Of a stretch of 64,000 nucleotides of DNA, positions 1 to 9,648 are shown one piece after another; the stretch's first letter is position 1; the number at the start of each line of letters is the position of its first letter. The DNA is taken from positions 310,001 to 374,000 of the forward strand of contig NZ_OY764902.1 in NCBI RefSeq assembly GCF_963668665.1, read 5' to 3'. The stretch is from an uncultured Anaeromusa sp. (lineage in GTDB: Bacteria > Bacillota > Negativicutes > Anaeromusales > Anaeromusaceae). The position numbers and the translations under genes were made by a program. The notes below the pieces were generated by a model that did no database searches, was not told the DNA's origin, and saw nothing but the letters and a program-made list of their open reading frames with translations.

Positions 1-1703
1 GGGTGAAGGAAACGGGCGTTTCGATTACAACCTTGGAAGACATGGAAAAGTTGTTGTCCGGGATGGACGCGGATATTCCCGTATATGTTTACGCAGGAGC
101 CTCGGCGGCGTCTGTGGTATCCCTTTTGGCGGCGGCTATGACGAAAAAAGGGGACTTGATCAAGCATACGGTGGGCTGCGTGGGAGCGGATCCCTTGGGC
201 TACTGGGCGCAGGAAGGGCAGCTTGGCATTTCACTAGACCAGCTATATGACGAAGCGGCTCATTGCGTTGTCTGGGCTGGAAAAAATACTCCGGCTTTAC
301 GTACGCTTTTGGTGCGCGGCGGTGTATATCATGAGGGCGGCGCTAATTCGGTGCAGGAGCTGGCTTATGCTTTCAGCACGGCTATCGCATACATGAATGC
401 GTTGCGTCAACGGGGCTTGACGGCCGATCAAATTGCTTCACAGATCATGGTGGAAGTTCATTTAGGCTCTAACTATTTTATGGAAATTGCTAAGCTGCGC
501 GCCGCGAGGATGCTTTGGTCGCAGATTGCTGCAGCCTTTGGCTGCTCGGAGGAAAACCGTAAATTGCATCTATTGGCCAGGACGGCCGCTTTTAATAAAA
601 CCGTATATGACCCCTATGTAAATATGCTGCGGACGACGACAGAGGCGTTTTCGGCGGTGGTTGGGGGCATTGAAGCCTTGACTGTAGCGCCCTTTGACGA
701 AGTAATACGGCCCAGCGATACGTTCTCACGACGCATTTCCCGCAATATTCAAATTATGTTGCAGGGAGAATGTCACCTGCTGCAGCCGGTGGACCCTGCA
801 GGGGGCTCCTGGTATGTGGAGACGCTGACGCAACAGTTGGCGGAAGCCGCGTGGAAGCTGATTCAGGAAACCGAAGAAGCAGGCGGCGTAGAAGCCGCTT
901 TAAAAACAGGTAAAATCCAGCAGGATATTAACGCGGTGCTCCAAGAGCGGTTTAAAAAGCTGGATCGACGCGCCGACGTGGCCGTAGGGAACAATATGTA
1001 CCCAAATCCAGGGGAAGAACTATTGCTGCCGCCAGAGGAAACGCAACAGCCTTTGCGGAGCATTAAAGAAGCGATTTTGACGCAGGAACAAAAAGCGGCG
1101 TTGTTGCAAGCGGCGGCGGGGACGGCAGGCGACTTGCCGCCTGCGTTAATGGATGTGTTTTATAGCGGCGCCTCTCTTGGGGAAATACGGGAAGTGTTAA
1201 ATGACGGCATGCCGGGGGAAACGGATATTGTACCGATAAGCCGTCATCGCTGGACAGAGCAGTTTGAAGAATTGCGGCAGCGCACGGAGCGGTACAAAGC
1301 AAAAACCGGTGAAAATTTGAAGGTGTTTCAGGCGAATATGGGGCCGATCCCGCAGCACAAAGCACGGGCTGATTTTAGCCGCGGCTTTTTGGAAGTAGCC
1401 GCTTTTGAAGTTTTGAAAAACGACGGTTTCCCCAGCGTGGAGGAAGCGGTAGCTGCGGCCAAAGAATCGGGCGCCGACGTTACTGTAATCTGCTCTACGG
1501 ATGCGACCTATCCGGAGCTGGTACCGCCGCTGGCGAAGCAGCTTAAGGAAGCCTGCCCCAAGATGTCCGTTCTTTTAGCGGGGGCTGCGCCTCCGGAGTT
1601 GGAGCCGGTCTACCGGGAGGCTGGGGTTGATGACTTCGTGCATGTACGTGCCAACTGCCGTAAGATTTTGCAAGCTATACAAGAAGCAAAGGGGATGATC
1701 TAA
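1..1703 (+). CDS. mutA: Methylmalonyl-CoA mutase small (beta) subunit, 5' end outside window
   Basis: Small subunit of the heterodimeric adenosylcobalamin-dependent mutase that interconverts succinyl-CoA and methylmalonyl-CoA in the cytoplasm. About 566 residues are visible, against roughly 610-640 in the family. The frame is open to the left edge, so the GTG at position 3 is probably an internal valine codon. The TIM-barrel part is clear ([18 protein letters not shown], then [13 protein letters not shown]), followed by a C-terminal B12-domain remnant that lacks the DxHxxG cobalt-ligand motif. That loss is the mark of the non-catalytic small subunit. The stop overlaps the mutB start (TAATG), so the two are translationally coupled. 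The family call is very secure. Confidence 0.96.
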   Translation, partial: VKETGVSITTLEDMEKLLSGMDADIPVYVYAGASAASVVSLLAAAMTKKGDLIKHTVGCVGADPLGYWAQEGQLGISLDQLYDEAAHCVVWAGKNTPALRTLLVRGGVYHEGGANSVQELAYAFSTAIAYMNALRQRGLTADQIASQIMVEVHLGSNYFMEIAKLRAARMLWSQIAAAFGCSEENRKLHLLARTAAFNKTVYDPYVNMLRTTTEAFSAVVGGIEALTVAPFDEVIRPSDTFSRRISRNIQIMLQGECHLLQPVDPAGGSWYVETLTQQLAEAAWKLIQETEEAGGVEAALKTGKIQQDINAVLQERFKKLDRRADVAVGNNMYPNPGEELLLPPEETQQPLRSIKEAILTQEQKAALLQAAAGTAGDLPPALMDVFYSGASLGEIREVLNDGMPGETDIVPISRHRWTEQFEELRQRTERYKAKTGENLKVFQANMGPIPQHKARADFSRGFLEVAAFEVLKNDGFPSVEEAVAAAKESGADVTVICSTDATYPELVPPLAKQLKEACPKMSVLLAGAAPPELEPVYREAGVDDFVHVRANCRKILQAIQEAKGMI

Positions 1704-3883
1704 TGAGTAAAAAACCTGATTTTTCGCAGCTGTCGTTTCAGCCTCCCCGGTCTTCTGTTGATGACTGGAAGAAGCGCCTGGAGCAAGAAACAGGCCAATC
1801 CTTTGAAGACTTTTTTACTAAAACGATGGAACAAATTGATTTGAAACCCTTGTATACACAAGATGTGTACAAGGAGATGACCCATTTACAATATATGGCA
1901 GGGGTGCCTCCTTTTTTGCGCGGACCGTATCCGACAATGTATGTAACGCGGCCTTGGACGGTTCGGCAGTACGCGGGCTTTTCTACAGCGGAAGAAAGTA
2001 ATGCTTTTTATCGCAGAAACTTGGCGGCAGGCCAGAAAGGCTTGTCCATTGCGTTTGATTTGGCGACCCATAGAGGATATGACTCGGATCATCCGCGCGT
2101 AGTGGGGGACGTCGGCAAAGCCGGCGTGGCGGTTGATTCCATCTTGGATATGGAAATTCTCTTTTCCGGCATTCCTTTAGACAAAATGTCTGTATCGATG
2201 ACCATGAATGGCGCGGTGCTGCCGGTTTTGGCTTTTTACATTCTGGCGGCGGAAGAACAGGGCGTCGATAAGTCGGTTCTGTCCGGAACTATTCAGAATG
2301 ATATTCTGAAAGAGTTTATGGTGCGTAATACGTATATTTATCCGCCCGCTGGGTCGATGCGCATTATCGGGGATATCTTCTCCTATACCTCGCAGTACAT
2401 GCCTAAATTCAACAGTATCAGTATTTCCGGCTATCATATGCAAGAAGCCGGAGCGACGGCGGATATTGAGCTTGGTTATACGCTGGCGGACGGTTTGGAG
2501 TACATTCGTACAGGGATTGCTTCGGGCTTGACAATTGACGCTTTTGCGCCGCGGCTGTCCTTCTTCTGGGCCATGGGGAAAAACTACTTCATGGAAGTGG
2601 CAAAAATGCGGGCCGGCCGGATGCTTTGGGCTAAAATCATCAACCAGTTCGAGCCCCAAAAAGCAAAATCCATGGCTCTGCGCACGCATTCGCAGACCTC
2701 CGGCTGGAGCTTGACCGAACAGGATCCGTTCAACAATGTGGGGCGTACCTGCATTGAAGCGATGGCGGCGGCGTTAGGACACACGCAATCGCTGCATACG
2801 AATGCGCTGGATGAAGCCATTGCTTTGCCGACTGATTTCTCGGCGCGTATTGCCAGAAATACGCAGCTTTATATTCAAGATGAAACTAAGGTTTGCAAGG
2901 TCATTGATCCTTGGGGCGGCTCTTATTATGTGGAGGCGCTGACAGATGAGCTGATTCGCCGCGCTTGGGGGCATATTCAAGAAGTAGAAGAGCTTGGCGG
3001 CATGGCGAAGGCCATTGAGACCGGACTGCCCAAGATGCGTATTGAAGAAGCTTCGGCTCGGCGTCAGGCGCATATTGATTCGGCAAAAGAAACGATTGTA
3101 GGCGTTAACCGCTACCGTTTGGACAAAGAAGATCCGCTGGACATCTTGGAGGTAGATAATACAGCAGTGCGTCAATCACAGATTCAGCGCTTGGAAAAAC
3201 TGCGCGCCAATCGGGATAATGACAAAGTACAGTCCTGCTTGGAAGCAATTACTAAATCTATGGAGACGGGAGAAGGCAATGTGCTGGGGCTGGCCTTGGA
3301 AGCAGCGCGCGCCCGGGCCAGCCTGGGAGAAATTTCCGACGCCGTGGAAAAAGTATGCGGACGGCACAAGGCGATTATCCGTTCCATTTCTGGCGTGTAT
3401 AGCAGTGAATTCGCCGATGAAGAAGAAATTACGGTTGTACGGAAAATGGCGGACGAATTTGAAGAAAAAGACGGCCGTCGCCCGAGGATCATGATTGCGA
3501 AAATGGGCCAGGACGGTCATGATCGCGGCGCTAAAGTAATTGCTACCGCTTTTGCGGACATGGGCTTTGACGTAGATATCGGACCTCTTTTCCAGACACC
3601 TGAGGAAACAGCGCAGGATGCGGTGGATAACGATGTTCATGTCGTTGGTATGAGTTCCTTGGCGGCAGGTCATAAAACGCTGCTGCCTCAATTGGTGGAA
3701 GAATTGGCTAAACGCGAGCGCGACGATATCATGGTGGTTATCGGCGGCGTTATTCCGGCGCAAGATTATGAGTATTTGCGCGAGCACGGTGCTGCCGCGA
3801 TTTTTGGACCGGGTACTATTATTCCCGTGGCGGCTCGGAAAATTTTGGAACAGTTGTTGCAACGTCTTGATCAGGAGGCGTAA
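1703..3883 (+). CDS. mutB: Methylmalonyl-CoA mutase large (alpha) subunit
   Basis: Catalytic subunit of adenosylcobalamin-dependent methylmalonyl-CoA mutase, 726 residues, the usual length. The N-terminal (beta/alpha)8 barrel contains the substrate-binding segment [20 protein letters not shown]. The C-terminal cobalamin-binding domain (from about residue 590) carries [12 protein letters not shown], in which His606 is the predicted lower axial cobalt ligand of base-off B12. It starts on ATG overlapping the mutA stop by one base, and meaB follows after 2 bp, so mutA-mutB-meaB form one operon. No epimerase or transcarboxylase gene is visible here. The direction (propionate formation or consumption) cannot be read from the sequence. 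Confidence 0.98.
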   Translation: MSKKPDFSQLSFQPPRSSVDDWKKRLEQETGQSFEDFFTKTMEQIDLKPLYTQDVYKEMTHLQYMAGVPPFLRGPYPTMYVTRPWTVRQYAGFSTAEESNAFYRRNLAAGQKGLSIAFDLATHRGYDSDHPRVVGDVGKAGVAVDSILDMEILFSGIPLDKMSVSMTMNGAVLPVLAFYILAAEEQGVDKSVLSGTIQNDILKEFMVRNTYIYPPAGSMRIIGDIFSYTSQYMPKFNSISISGYHMQEAGATADIELGYTLADGLEYIRTGIASGLTIDAFAPRLSFFWAMGKNYFMEVAKMRAGRMLWAKIINQFEPQKAKSMALRTHSQTSGWSLTEQDPFNNVGRTCIEAMAAALGHTQSLHTNALDEAIALPTDFSARIARNTQLYIQDETKVCKVIDPWGGSYYVEALTDELIRRAWGHIQEVEELGGMAKAIETGLPKMRIEEASARRQAHIDSAKETIVGVNRYRLDKEDPLDILEVDNTAVRQSQIQRLEKLRANRDNDKVQSCLEAITKSMETGEGNVLGLALEAARARASLGEISDAVEKVCGRHKAIIRSISGVYSSEFADEEEITVVRKMADEFEEKDGRRPRIMIAKMGQDGHDRGAKVIATAFADMGFDVDIGPLFQTPEETAQDAVDNDVHVVGMSSLAAGHKTLLPQLVEELAKRERDDIMVVIGGVIPAQDYEYLREHGAAAIFGPGTIIPVAARKILEQLLQRLDQEA

Positions 3884-3885
3884 TT

Positions 3886-5031
3886 ATGAGCACCAAGACC
3901 TATCGTCCCGACTGGGCGCCGCAAGAAGAGGATGCTCGTTTTGCTTGCCGGGTGATGAGCGGCGTTGACGGAGGTCATGACGGTATGCCGGAGCAGGCTG
4001 CTACGGCGGTTCCCGCCGCAGCGACGGCAAAAAGAAAACGCAAGTTAGATGTGGCGGATTACGTAGCAGGCGTATTGCAAGGAGATCGCACGGTATTGTC
4101 CCGTGCGATTACGTTGATTGAGAGCAATGCGCCTAGCCATTTTGCGCAGGCCCAAGAGGTGCTGCAGGAGCTTTTGCCTGCTACCGGGCGTTCGCTGCGT
4201 TTGGGCATCACCGGCGTGCCGGGAGCGGGGAAGAGCACCTTTATTGAAGCCTTAGGTTCGCGATTGTGTGAAGGCGGCCACAAGGTGGCGGTGTTGGCGG
4301 TTGATCCTAGCAGCACCTTGACGAAGGGCAGTATTTTAGGAGATAAAACCAGAATGGAGCAGCTTTCTCGCCAGCCCAATGCTTTTATCCGCCCTTCTCC
4401 TTCCTGCGGTACCTTAGGAGGCGTAGCGCGCAAAAGCCGGGAAACGATGCTTTTGTGCGAGGCGGCAGGATTCGACGTTATTTTAGTGGAAACTGTTGGG
4501 GTTGGGCAAAGCGAAGTAACAGTACGCTCGATGGTTGACTTTTTCCTGCTGGTCGTTTTGACCGGTGCTGGCGATGAACTGCAAGGCATGAAAAAAGGCG
4601 TTATGGAACTGGCGGATGCCATTTTGGTCCATAAAGCCGACGGGGATAACCGGGGTCGGGCGGGCGTGGCCAAGGGAGACTATGACCGGATGCTGCATTA
4701 CTTGCGCCCGGCTACGGAAGGCTGGGAAACAAAGGCGTATACCGCCTCTTCGCGTACAGGGGCGGGAATCGGAGACATCTGGAGCGTAGTGCTTGATTTT
4801 CAGGAGAAAACAAGTAAAAGCGGCGTTTTTTCAAAACGTCGTCAGGAGCAGGCTCTTTCCTGGATGTACGCACTGGTGGAAGAGCATTTACGGGAATTGT
4901 TTTTTCAACACCCAAAAGTCAAAGAGCAGCGGGGACCGATGGAGCAATTGGTTCGTCAAGGGACTCTGTCGCCGACTCTGGCGGCGCGGCGCTTGATTGA
5001 ACGGTATGAGACAGCGGGAAACGACAGTTAA
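3886..5031 (+). CDS. meaB: MeaB/ArgK-family GTPase, chaperone of methylmalonyl-CoA mutase
   Basis: G3E-family P-loop GTPase that gates cofactor delivery to, and protects, methylmalonyl-CoA mutase. 381 residues, longer than the usual 320-330. The Walker A motif GVPGAGKS is at about residues 110-117, followed by VDPSS and an ETVGVGQSE switch-like segment. The first ~45 residues are an unusual extension rich in Ala, Asp and Gly. The start at 3886 is supported by AGGAGG a few bases upstream, so the extension appears genuine rather than a mis-called start. It is the last gene of the mutAB-meaB operon and is followed directly by a hairpin terminator. Confidence 0.95.
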   Translation: MSTKTYRPDWAPQEEDARFACRVMSGVDGGHDGMPEQAATAVPAAATAKRKRKLDVADYVAGVLQGDRTVLSRAITLIESNAPSHFAQAQEVLQELLPATGRSLRLGITGVPGAGKSTFIEALGSRLCEGGHKVAVLAVDPSSTLTKGSILGDKTRMEQLSRQPNAFIRPSPSCGTLGGVARKSRETMLLCEAAGFDVILVETVGVGQSEVTVRSMVDFFLLVVLTGAGDELQGMKKGVMELADAILVHKADGDNRGRAGVAKGDYDRMLHYLRPATEGWETKAYTASSRTGAGIGDIWSVVLDFQEKTSKSGVFSKRRQEQALSWMYALVEEHLRELFFQHPKVKEQRGPMEQLVRQGTLSPTLAARRLIERYETAGNDS

Positions 5032-5057
5032 AGAGGGGAGATAGCTCCTCTCTTTTC
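5032..5057 (+). terminator. Rho-independent terminator after meaB
   Basis: GAGGGGAG pairs with CTCCTCTC across a 4-base loop, followed by TTTT. It begins at the meaB stop codon and closes the mutAB-meaB operon. Confidence 0.75.
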
Positions 5058-5089
5058 GTCGTCCAAAACACGGTAAAAGGAGCGATGGT

Positions 5090-6085
5090 ATGCGGCGCAG
5101 GTTTAGTATTTGGGGAATGATCGCGGTAAGTATTGTGTTTTGCGTTATGATGGCGGGATGCGGTGCGAAGCAGCAGGCTAACTCAAGCGGGACTTCGTAT
5201 CGTATTGTAGATAGTCGGGGCGCAACAGTGGAATTGACGAAAAAGCCGCAAAAAATCGTAACCTTATCGGCGGGTACAGATCAAATTCTCTTAGGCATGG
5301 TATCAACACAACGGCTGGCGGCGATAAACGCGCTTCTTGATGATCCGGTTAGCTCGAATATTGTTGCTAAAGCTAAGAAAATACCGGTAAAAATACATAT
5401 TCCTTCGGCGGAGCAGTTGCTCGCGATGCAGCCGGACTTGGTTATTGCGCCGGACTGGATCAGTGAGGAAATTGTTGGCATGCTGAGGGACGCGGGACTC
5501 CAAGTGATCGTGTGTAAAGGCGCGAAAAATGCAGAGGATGTGCAGGGAAACATTCGACTGATTGCTAAAGCGATAGGAGAAGAGGAACAAGGGAACCGGC
5601 TTTTAGCGGCGATGAACGCAAAATTAGCGGAAATTCAGCAAAAAACAGCAGCCATTCCGTTGGAACAACGAAAAAAGGTAGTGCTGATTTCTTTGATGTC
5701 GACCTATGGCGGCAGCGGCTGCATATTTGACGATATGTGCCGCCGAGCCAACGTGATTAACGGCCTTGCCGCAGCAGGCATTCAAAGCGGGCAGAATTTT
5801 AATAAAGAGCAGTTGGTGGCGATTAATCCGGATTTGCTTATTTTGCCTGCCTATAACGATCATGGAAACTATGATATTGAGTCGTATCGGCGTGAATTTT
5901 TAGAGGATCCGTCGCTGCAGACACTGCGAGCCATTCGGGAGAAAAAACTGTATTTGCCAAGGGAAGGCTATATTTACAACAGCTCTCAAGACATGGTTTT
6001 CGGGGTGCAAGAGGTAGCGTACGCTGCCTATGGAGATGAATTTGCCCAGCCTGCGGATCGGCATCTTTCGGTTTCCGGAGAATGA
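5090..6085 (+). CDS. Periplasmic-binding lipoprotein, BtuF/FepB-like (corrinoid or siderophore type)
   Basis: Substrate-binding lipoprotein of the FecCD/BtuCD ABC-importer type, 331 residues. A signal peptide ends in the lipobox MMAGC, so the mature protein should be lipid-anchored on the outer face of the inner membrane. The body has the expected TroA/BtuF-like fold signals (QKIVTLS near the N terminus, EQLLAMQPDLVIAPDW in the middle). It is a close paralogue of the protein at 18679, which belongs to a complete BtuFCD-like set; this copy has no permease or ATPase beside it and may feed that system. A ribosome-binding site AAAGGAG precedes the ATG. The substrate is inferred from the B12-rich surroundings only. 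Confidence 0.85.
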   Translation: MRRRFSIWGMIAVSIVFCVMMAGCGAKQQANSSGTSYRIVDSRGATVELTKKPQKIVTLSAGTDQILLGMVSTQRLAAINALLDDPVSSNIVAKAKKIPVKIHIPSAEQLLAMQPDLVIAPDWISEEIVGMLRDAGLQVIVCKGAKNAEDVQGNIRLIAKAIGEEEQGNRLLAAMNAKLAEIQQKTAAIPLEQRKKVVLISLMSTYGGSGCIFDDMCRRANVINGLAAAGIQSGQNFNKEQLVAINPDLLILPAYNDHGNYDIESYRREFLEDPSLQTLRAIREKKLYLPREGYIYNSSQDMVFGVQEVAYAAYGDEFAQPADRHLSVSGE

Positions 6086-6094
6086 AAACAGTGG

Positions 6095-6123
6095 TTGACA
6101 TATAGTAATTGCGGGTGTAGGAT
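6095..6123 (+). promoter_or_regulatory. Sigma-A-type promoter upstream of the CbiK-like leader
   Basis: TTGACA, a 17-base spacer and TAGGAT. It lies just after the binding-lipoprotein stop and would start transcription of a leader of about 225 bases ahead of the gene at 6357. Confidence 0.6.
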
Positions 6124-6291
6124 GAAAACAGAATTTTTCTGCTGCTTTTGATTTTCCTCATGCTCGCAGGTGCCGGGCGGAAAGCAAACAAGAGTTGATG
6201 AATTTTACGTACCCAGCAATAGTATATGGTTTTGTATATCGCCGCAGGCTCGCGGGTGACGAGCAGGGGATACGAAGAACATGAATTTCTT
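6124..6291 (+). promoter_or_regulatory. Structured 5' leader of unknown class (possible riboswitch)
   Basis: About 170 transcribed bases lie between a good promoter and a strong terminator hairpin, with no ORF of note. Local hairpins are visible: CAGAATTTTTCTG, GCTCG-CGGGTGA-CGAGC around 6248-6264, and GAAGAA-CATGAA-TTTCTTC just before the terminator. It contains no recognisable cobalamin-riboswitch core (no AATAGGGAA, no CGGTCCCGCCACTGTAA), unlike the seven other leaders in the window. A metal- or cofactor-sensing riboswitch or protein-bound attenuator is possible. I could not match it to a known class, including the NiCo class that the downstream gene would suggest. Confidence 0.4.
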
Positions 6292-6328
6292 CCTAGCCTT
6301 TTTGCGAAGGCTAGGATTGTTTTTTTTG
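6292..6328 (+). terminator. Rho-independent terminator in the leader of the CbiK-like gene
   Basis: CCTAGCCTT / AAGGCTAGG, a perfect 9-bp stem with a 6-base loop, followed by ATTG and eight T. It lies between promoter and gene, so it must be bypassed or regulated for the gene to be expressed, as in transcription attenuation. Confidence 0.8.
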
Positions 6329-6356
6329 CGGCGACATTCTGCAGGAGGGTTAAGGG

Positions 6357-7220
6357 TTGAACAAAAAGGCAATTGTCTTAGTAAGTTTTGGCTCGGTGGA
6401 CGCTGCTGCTTTGCAGCGTACCTTAGATCCGCTGGAAGAACGTTTTCAACAAGTCTTTCCAGAGTGGAAAATTTGCAGAGCCTTTTCTTCGCAGGCGGTG
6501 CGAGATAAATTAACAGCGCGCTCCGGGATACAGGTAGACGACATTGAGGAAGCCTTGAGGAAGCTGGCGTGTGAGGCTTTTGAAGAAGTGTATGTGCAGC
6601 CTCTGTTCTTAACGGTAGATGCTACTTTGCAGGGAGTGCAAAAATATATTGCCGCAGAAGCTAGAAAACCGGCATGGAAAACAAAGACGCTGGAGCTGGC
6701 GCGTCCGCTACTGCTCTCTTTGGGAGCAAAAGATCATCCTGATGATTATGTTTTGGCGATAGAAGCATTGCAGCAGCAATGGCCGCCTTTACAAGAAAGT
6801 CAAGCAATCTTGCTGGCTTGTAATGGGGCGCAGCAAATGGAGTATGCGGTGCTGCAGTTAAAACTTGAGGCTGCCGGTTATGAACGTATTTTTGTCTGTG
6901 TTACAGACGGCTTTCCCGATTTAGCGAACGCTATGACCAAAATGAAAGCGAAAGAAGTGCAGGATGTTCTGATTGTGCCGTTTATGCTGCTTGCGGGCGA
7001 GCATATTCTTAACTATCTTAGTGGCGTTAAGTCAGATTCGCCCAAGCTGATTTTAGAGCAAGCCGGTTTTAAGGCGCAGGTTTTAACAAAAGGATTAGGC
7101 GAAAATCAGGCGATTCAGGAGTTATTTATTCAGCATGTAAAAGACAAGCAGCAAGCAATCGCTAGACGTCACGGACGTAGAAACCAATCGCCGATTGAGA
7201 CTTGTTGCGCAAGTAAATAG
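6357..7220 (+). CDS. CbiK-like sirohydrochlorin cobaltochelatase paralogue, cytosolic, missing metal ligands
   Basis: Class II chelatase fold of the CbiK family, 287 residues, no signal peptide, TTG start 8 bases after GGAGGG. Known CbiK enzymes insert Co2+ into sirohydrochlorin using two histidines and a glutamate. Against the two exported paralogues in this window, the first histidine (MGHG) is replaced by Asn156 (ACNG) and the glutamate of GDEY/GEEY by Thr90. Only His216 (LLAGEH) is kept. Fold-wide features (LVSFGS, ERIFVCVTDGFP, GLGEN near the C terminus) remain. It is therefore probably not a standard chelatase; a binding, carrier or sensor role is possible. It sits behind its own attenuator-like leader. 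Confidence 0.8.
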   Translation: MNKKAIVLVSFGSVDAAALQRTLDPLEERFQQVFPEWKICRAFSSQAVRDKLTARSGIQVDDIEEALRKLACEAFEEVYVQPLFLTVDATLQGVQKYIAAEARKPAWKTKTLELARPLLLSLGAKDHPDDYVLAIEALQQQWPPLQESQAILLACNGAQQMEYAVLQLKLEAAGYERIFVCVTDGFPDLANAMTKMKAKEVQDVLIVPFMLLAGEHILNYLSGVKSDSPKLILEQAGFKAQVLTKGLGENQAIQELFIQHVKDKQQAIARRHGRRNQSPIETCCASK

Positions 7221-7223
7221 AAT
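7195..7223 (+). promoter_or_regulatory. Promoter of the riboswitch-controlled nitrogenase-like operon
   Basis: TTGAGA, a 17-base spacer and TAGAAT, ending at the stop codon of the CbiK-like gene. Transcription would begin about 20 bases before the cobalamin aptamer. Confidence 0.55.
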
Positions 7224-7251
7224 TTAGGGATTTTGACAAATGAATATGGAT

Positions 7252-7452
7252 GAAACAGGTGCCCGGAAGGGCTTAATAGGGAAGACCGGTGAAAAACCGG
7301 CGCGGTCCCGCCACTGTAATGGGGAGTAAATCCATAAAATACCACTGGGGCGAATGCCTTGGGAAGGTTTGGATGAGCGAAGATCCAGAGCCAGGAGAAC
7401 TGCCTGTTTAGCAATCACCGTTTTTACCTACGAGCGATGGGGAGGGGATTAC
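7252..7452 (+). promoter_or_regulatory. Cobalamin riboswitch 1 (controls the nitrogenase-like operon)
   Basis: The canonical AdoCbl riboswitch blocks are present in order: AGGTGCC, TTAATAGGGAAGACCGGTG, GCGGTCCCGCCACTGTAA, AGCCAGGAGAACTGCCTGTT and the 3' kissing-loop region ending in GATGGGGAGGGGATTAC. The terminal stem AACAGG/CCTGTT closes the aptamer. A terminator follows about 50 bases later, so bound cobalamin is expected to stop transcription into the downstream genes. Confidence 0.95.
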
Positions 7453-7500
7453 TGAGCAAGCTTTTTGTTTTGACATGGAGTTTTTTGCATCTGTAATTAG

Positions 7501-7529
7501 GAGCCGCCCTACATGGGGCGGCTCTTTTT
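7501..7529 (+). terminator. Expression-platform terminator of riboswitch 1
   Basis: GAGCCGCCC / GGGCGGCTC with a short loop and TTTTT. It lies 18 bases before the NifH-like start codon region, as expected for the off-state hairpin of the cobalamin riboswitch. Confidence 0.88.
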
Positions 7530-7547
7530 GTATGGGAGGAAGGGCCT

Positions 7548-8366
7548 ATGAAAAAAATTGCTTTTTATGGCAAAGGCGGCATCGGCAAATCGACGACGGC
7601 TTCGAATGTGTCGGCTGCGCTGGCGGAAGCCGGCTATCGGGTTCAGCAGATTGGCTGTGATCCGAAAAATGATTCGACGCGGCTCCTCTTGGGGCGCAAC
7701 TGTCAGCAGACGGTGTTGGATATGGTACGTCAATATGGGGAAGGCGTTTCCTTGGAGCAGGTGGTTCACGAAGGATTCGGCGGCGTTCGCTGTGTTGAGG
7801 CGGGGGGGCCTGAACCGGGCGTGGGCTGTGCAGGAAGAGGCATTATCGTGGCCCTTGAAAAGCTAAAAATGCTGCAAAAACTTCCAGAAGAGGAACAGCA
7901 AGTCGTTTTATTTGACGTTTTAGGGGACGTAGTGTGCGGCGGCTTCGCCGTACCGATTCGGGAAGGCTATGCTACTGATATTTACATAGTGTCTTCCGGC
8001 GAATTGATGTCGATTTACGCGGCGAACAACATCGCCAAAGGCGTAGCCCGCTTTGCCGGGCGCGGGCCGGTTCGTTTAGGAGGGATTATCGGCAACAGCC
8101 GCCAGATTGTTAATGAAAAAGCTTTGCTGGAGGAATTTGCAGCGCGCTTGAATACACAGCTTATCGCTTTTGTGCCGCGGGATGCGGTGATGCACCAGGC
8201 GGAGATTCGACGCAAGACCGTCATTGAATGGAAGCCTGCCTCGGAGCAGGCAAGGATCTATCGGGATTTGTCGCAAAAGCTGCTGGATAATCAACAGCTG
8301 ACTATTCCTACGCCGTTGACTTTTGAAGACCTGGAAGAGATGGTGCTGCGTTATGGCGATGAATAA
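7548..8366 (+). CDS. NifH/BchL/CfbC-like ATP-dependent reductase (nitrogenase-like iron protein)
   Basis: Homodimeric [4Fe-4S] P-loop ATPase that delivers electrons to a NifDK-like partner, 272 residues (NifH is about 275-290). The Walker A motif GKGGIGKST is at residues 8-16, GCDPKNDST follows, and the bridging-cluster cysteines are Cys94 (GCAGRGI) and Cys130 ([11 protein letters not shown]). ATG follows GGGAGGAAGG. It is the first gene after cobalamin riboswitch 1 and overlaps the NifD-like gene. No nifB, nifE or nifN is near, so N2 fixation is unlikely. BchL and CfbC relatives reduce tetrapyrroles, which fits the chelatase genes downstream; the actual substrate is unknown. Confidence 0.93.
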   Translation: MKKIAFYGKGGIGKSTTASNVSAALAEAGYRVQQIGCDPKNDSTRLLLGRNCQQTVLDMVRQYGEGVSLEQVVHEGFGGVRCVEAGGPEPGVGCAGRGIIVALEKLKMLQKLPEEEQQVVLFDVLGDVVCGGFAVPIREGYATDIYIVSSGELMSIYAANNIAKGVARFAGRGPVRLGGIIGNSRQIVNEKALLEEFAARLNTQLIAFVPRDAVMHQAEIRRKTVIEWKPASEQARIYRDLSQKLLDNQQLTIPTPLTFEDLEEMVLRYGDE

Positions 8367-9648
8367 GCGGCATATGGTGACCTTGAAGCGCAGCTGCAGT
8401 TGCAGTATGCCCGGGGTATGGCGGGCGGTAGCGCATAACGAAGGGGCGGCAGTCATCTTTCACAGTCCCAAAGCCTGCGGACATGTGGCGCGGGAAATGG
8501 AGCTGGGTGGACAATATTCTGCGCTGGCAAGGACTTTGAAGCTGGAGCATGCCTATAGAGCTCCCTTGGTTACCAGCAATCTAACTGACGATCATTCGAT
8601 TTTCGGCGGCGCAGAGCAGTTGCGAGGGTGCATTGATTTTACGATGCAAACGTATAAACCAGCGTACGTGCTGTTGGCAGCGTCCTGTTTAGCCGGCGTG
8701 ATTGGCGATGATGTGGAAGCGGTGGCCGAAGAAGCGGAGGCCTTCTGGAAGGTTCCGGTTATGAGCGTTCCTTGCAGTGGTTTTTTGGATGGCGAGTATG
8801 GCGCTGGCTTTTATTTTGCTGCGCAGCGTTTGATCGACCGTTTGATGCGCCCGCAAGCAACCGAACCGGATACGGTGGTTCTTTTAGGAGATCGACGGGG
8901 GCCTGGCGGAGCGGAAGAAGCAGAGCTGCAAGAGCTTTTAAGCGTCTTTGGACTGCGGATTGTTGGACATTTTCCTAATTATAGTTCACTCGAAGAAATT
9001 CGGATGCTCCCGGCAGCTTCTTTTTGCATTCCTTTAGGAGGACATACGCAACCGGAATATTCCATGGGGCGTTTAGCTTCTTACCTTGAAGAAAAATTTG
9101 GTATTCCCTATTTGCAGCAAGAGTATCCGTCTGGCTGGGAAGGAACGAAAGCCTGGCTGACAGCGTTAGGGAAAGCGTTAGGGCGAGAGGAAAAAACGGC
9201 AGCGGCCATTGCTAAGCAGAGTCGGCGAGTAGCGGAGGCCAGTGCGGCCTTGCTTCCCTGGACGCAAGGCCGCAGCGCCGTATTGGGAATTGGGCGGCCT
9301 TTAACCCATTTTCAGCCGCAATGGGTACTGGAGGTATTGGCTTTAGCCCAGATGAAGCTGGAAGGGATTATCCTTTTCGCCGGCTTGACGCCGGAACAGC
9401 ATCAGGAATTGCGTAAAGCTTTGGAGGGGGTTGGCGCTCCTATCGTGGACGAGGAAGCAGGGAAAACATTGCTTACGGAAGAAGCGGTTCTGCTTTCGAC
9501 GCATGAGGTGGAGGAGATGGGACTGCGACAGCTGCAGCTGCCTGTATTGACGCCGGTAGGCGTTGGCGGTTTGCTGGAAGTGCTGACGAAATTAGGACGA
9601 TTGTTAAAACGATCTCCGTATCGAGGAGGAGTTGTTTATGGCTGGTGA
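8353..9648 (+). CDS. NifD/CfbD-like catalytic component of a nitrogenase-like reductase
   Basis: Oxidoreductase/nitrogenase component 1 family, about 431 residues, shorter than NifD (about 490) and near BchN/CfbD size. Candidate ligands of an interface [4Fe-4S] cluster are Cys15/Cys17 (SCSCSMPG), Cys42 (PKACGHV) and Cys112 ([11 protein letters not shown], matching the TCPxxLIGDD block of nitrogenases). The start chosen (ATG 8353) overlaps the end of the NifH-like gene and has GGAAGAGA 12 bases upstream. ATG 8359 is an alternative, and a TTG at 8323 is less likely. Together with the next gene it would form a heterodimer or heterotetramer receiving electrons from the NifH-like protein. Confidence 0.88.
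   Translation: MAMNKRHMVTLKRSCSCSMPGVWRAVAHNEGAAVIFHSPKACGHVAREMELGGQYSALARTLKLEHAYRAPLVTSNLTDDHSIFGGAEQLRGCIDFTMQTYKPAYVLLAASCLAGVIGDDVEAVAEEAEAFWKVPVMSVPCSGFLDGEYGAGFYFAAQRLIDRLMRPQATEPDTVVLLGDRRGPGGAEEAELQELLSVFGLRIVGHFPNYSSLEEIRMLPAASFCIPLGGHTQPEYSMGRLASYLEEKFGIPYLQQEYPSGWEGTKAWLTALGKALGREEKTAAAIAKQSRRVAEASAALLPWTQGRSAVLGIGRPLTHFQPQWVLEVLALAQMKLEGIILFAGLTPEQHQELRKALEGVGAPIVDEEAGKTLLTEEAVLLSTHEVEEMGLRQLQLPVLTPVGVGGLLEVLTKLGRLLKRSPYRGGVVYGW

Noticed and set aside
3..5. GTG at position 3 as the start of mutA
   Set aside because: The frame is open to the edge and the protein would lack the N-terminal part of the family, so the true start is outside the window.
6124..6328. Cobalamin, NiCo or molybdenum-cofactor riboswitch upstream of the CbiK-like gene
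   Set aside because: Some short segments recall these classes, but the conserved blocks do not occur in the right order. Left as an unidentified structured leader.
7471..7500. TTGACA followed by TAATTA between riboswitch 1 and its terminator as an internal promoter
   Set aside because: Spacing is 18 and it would fire just before a strong terminator; more likely a chance match in an AT-rich linker.
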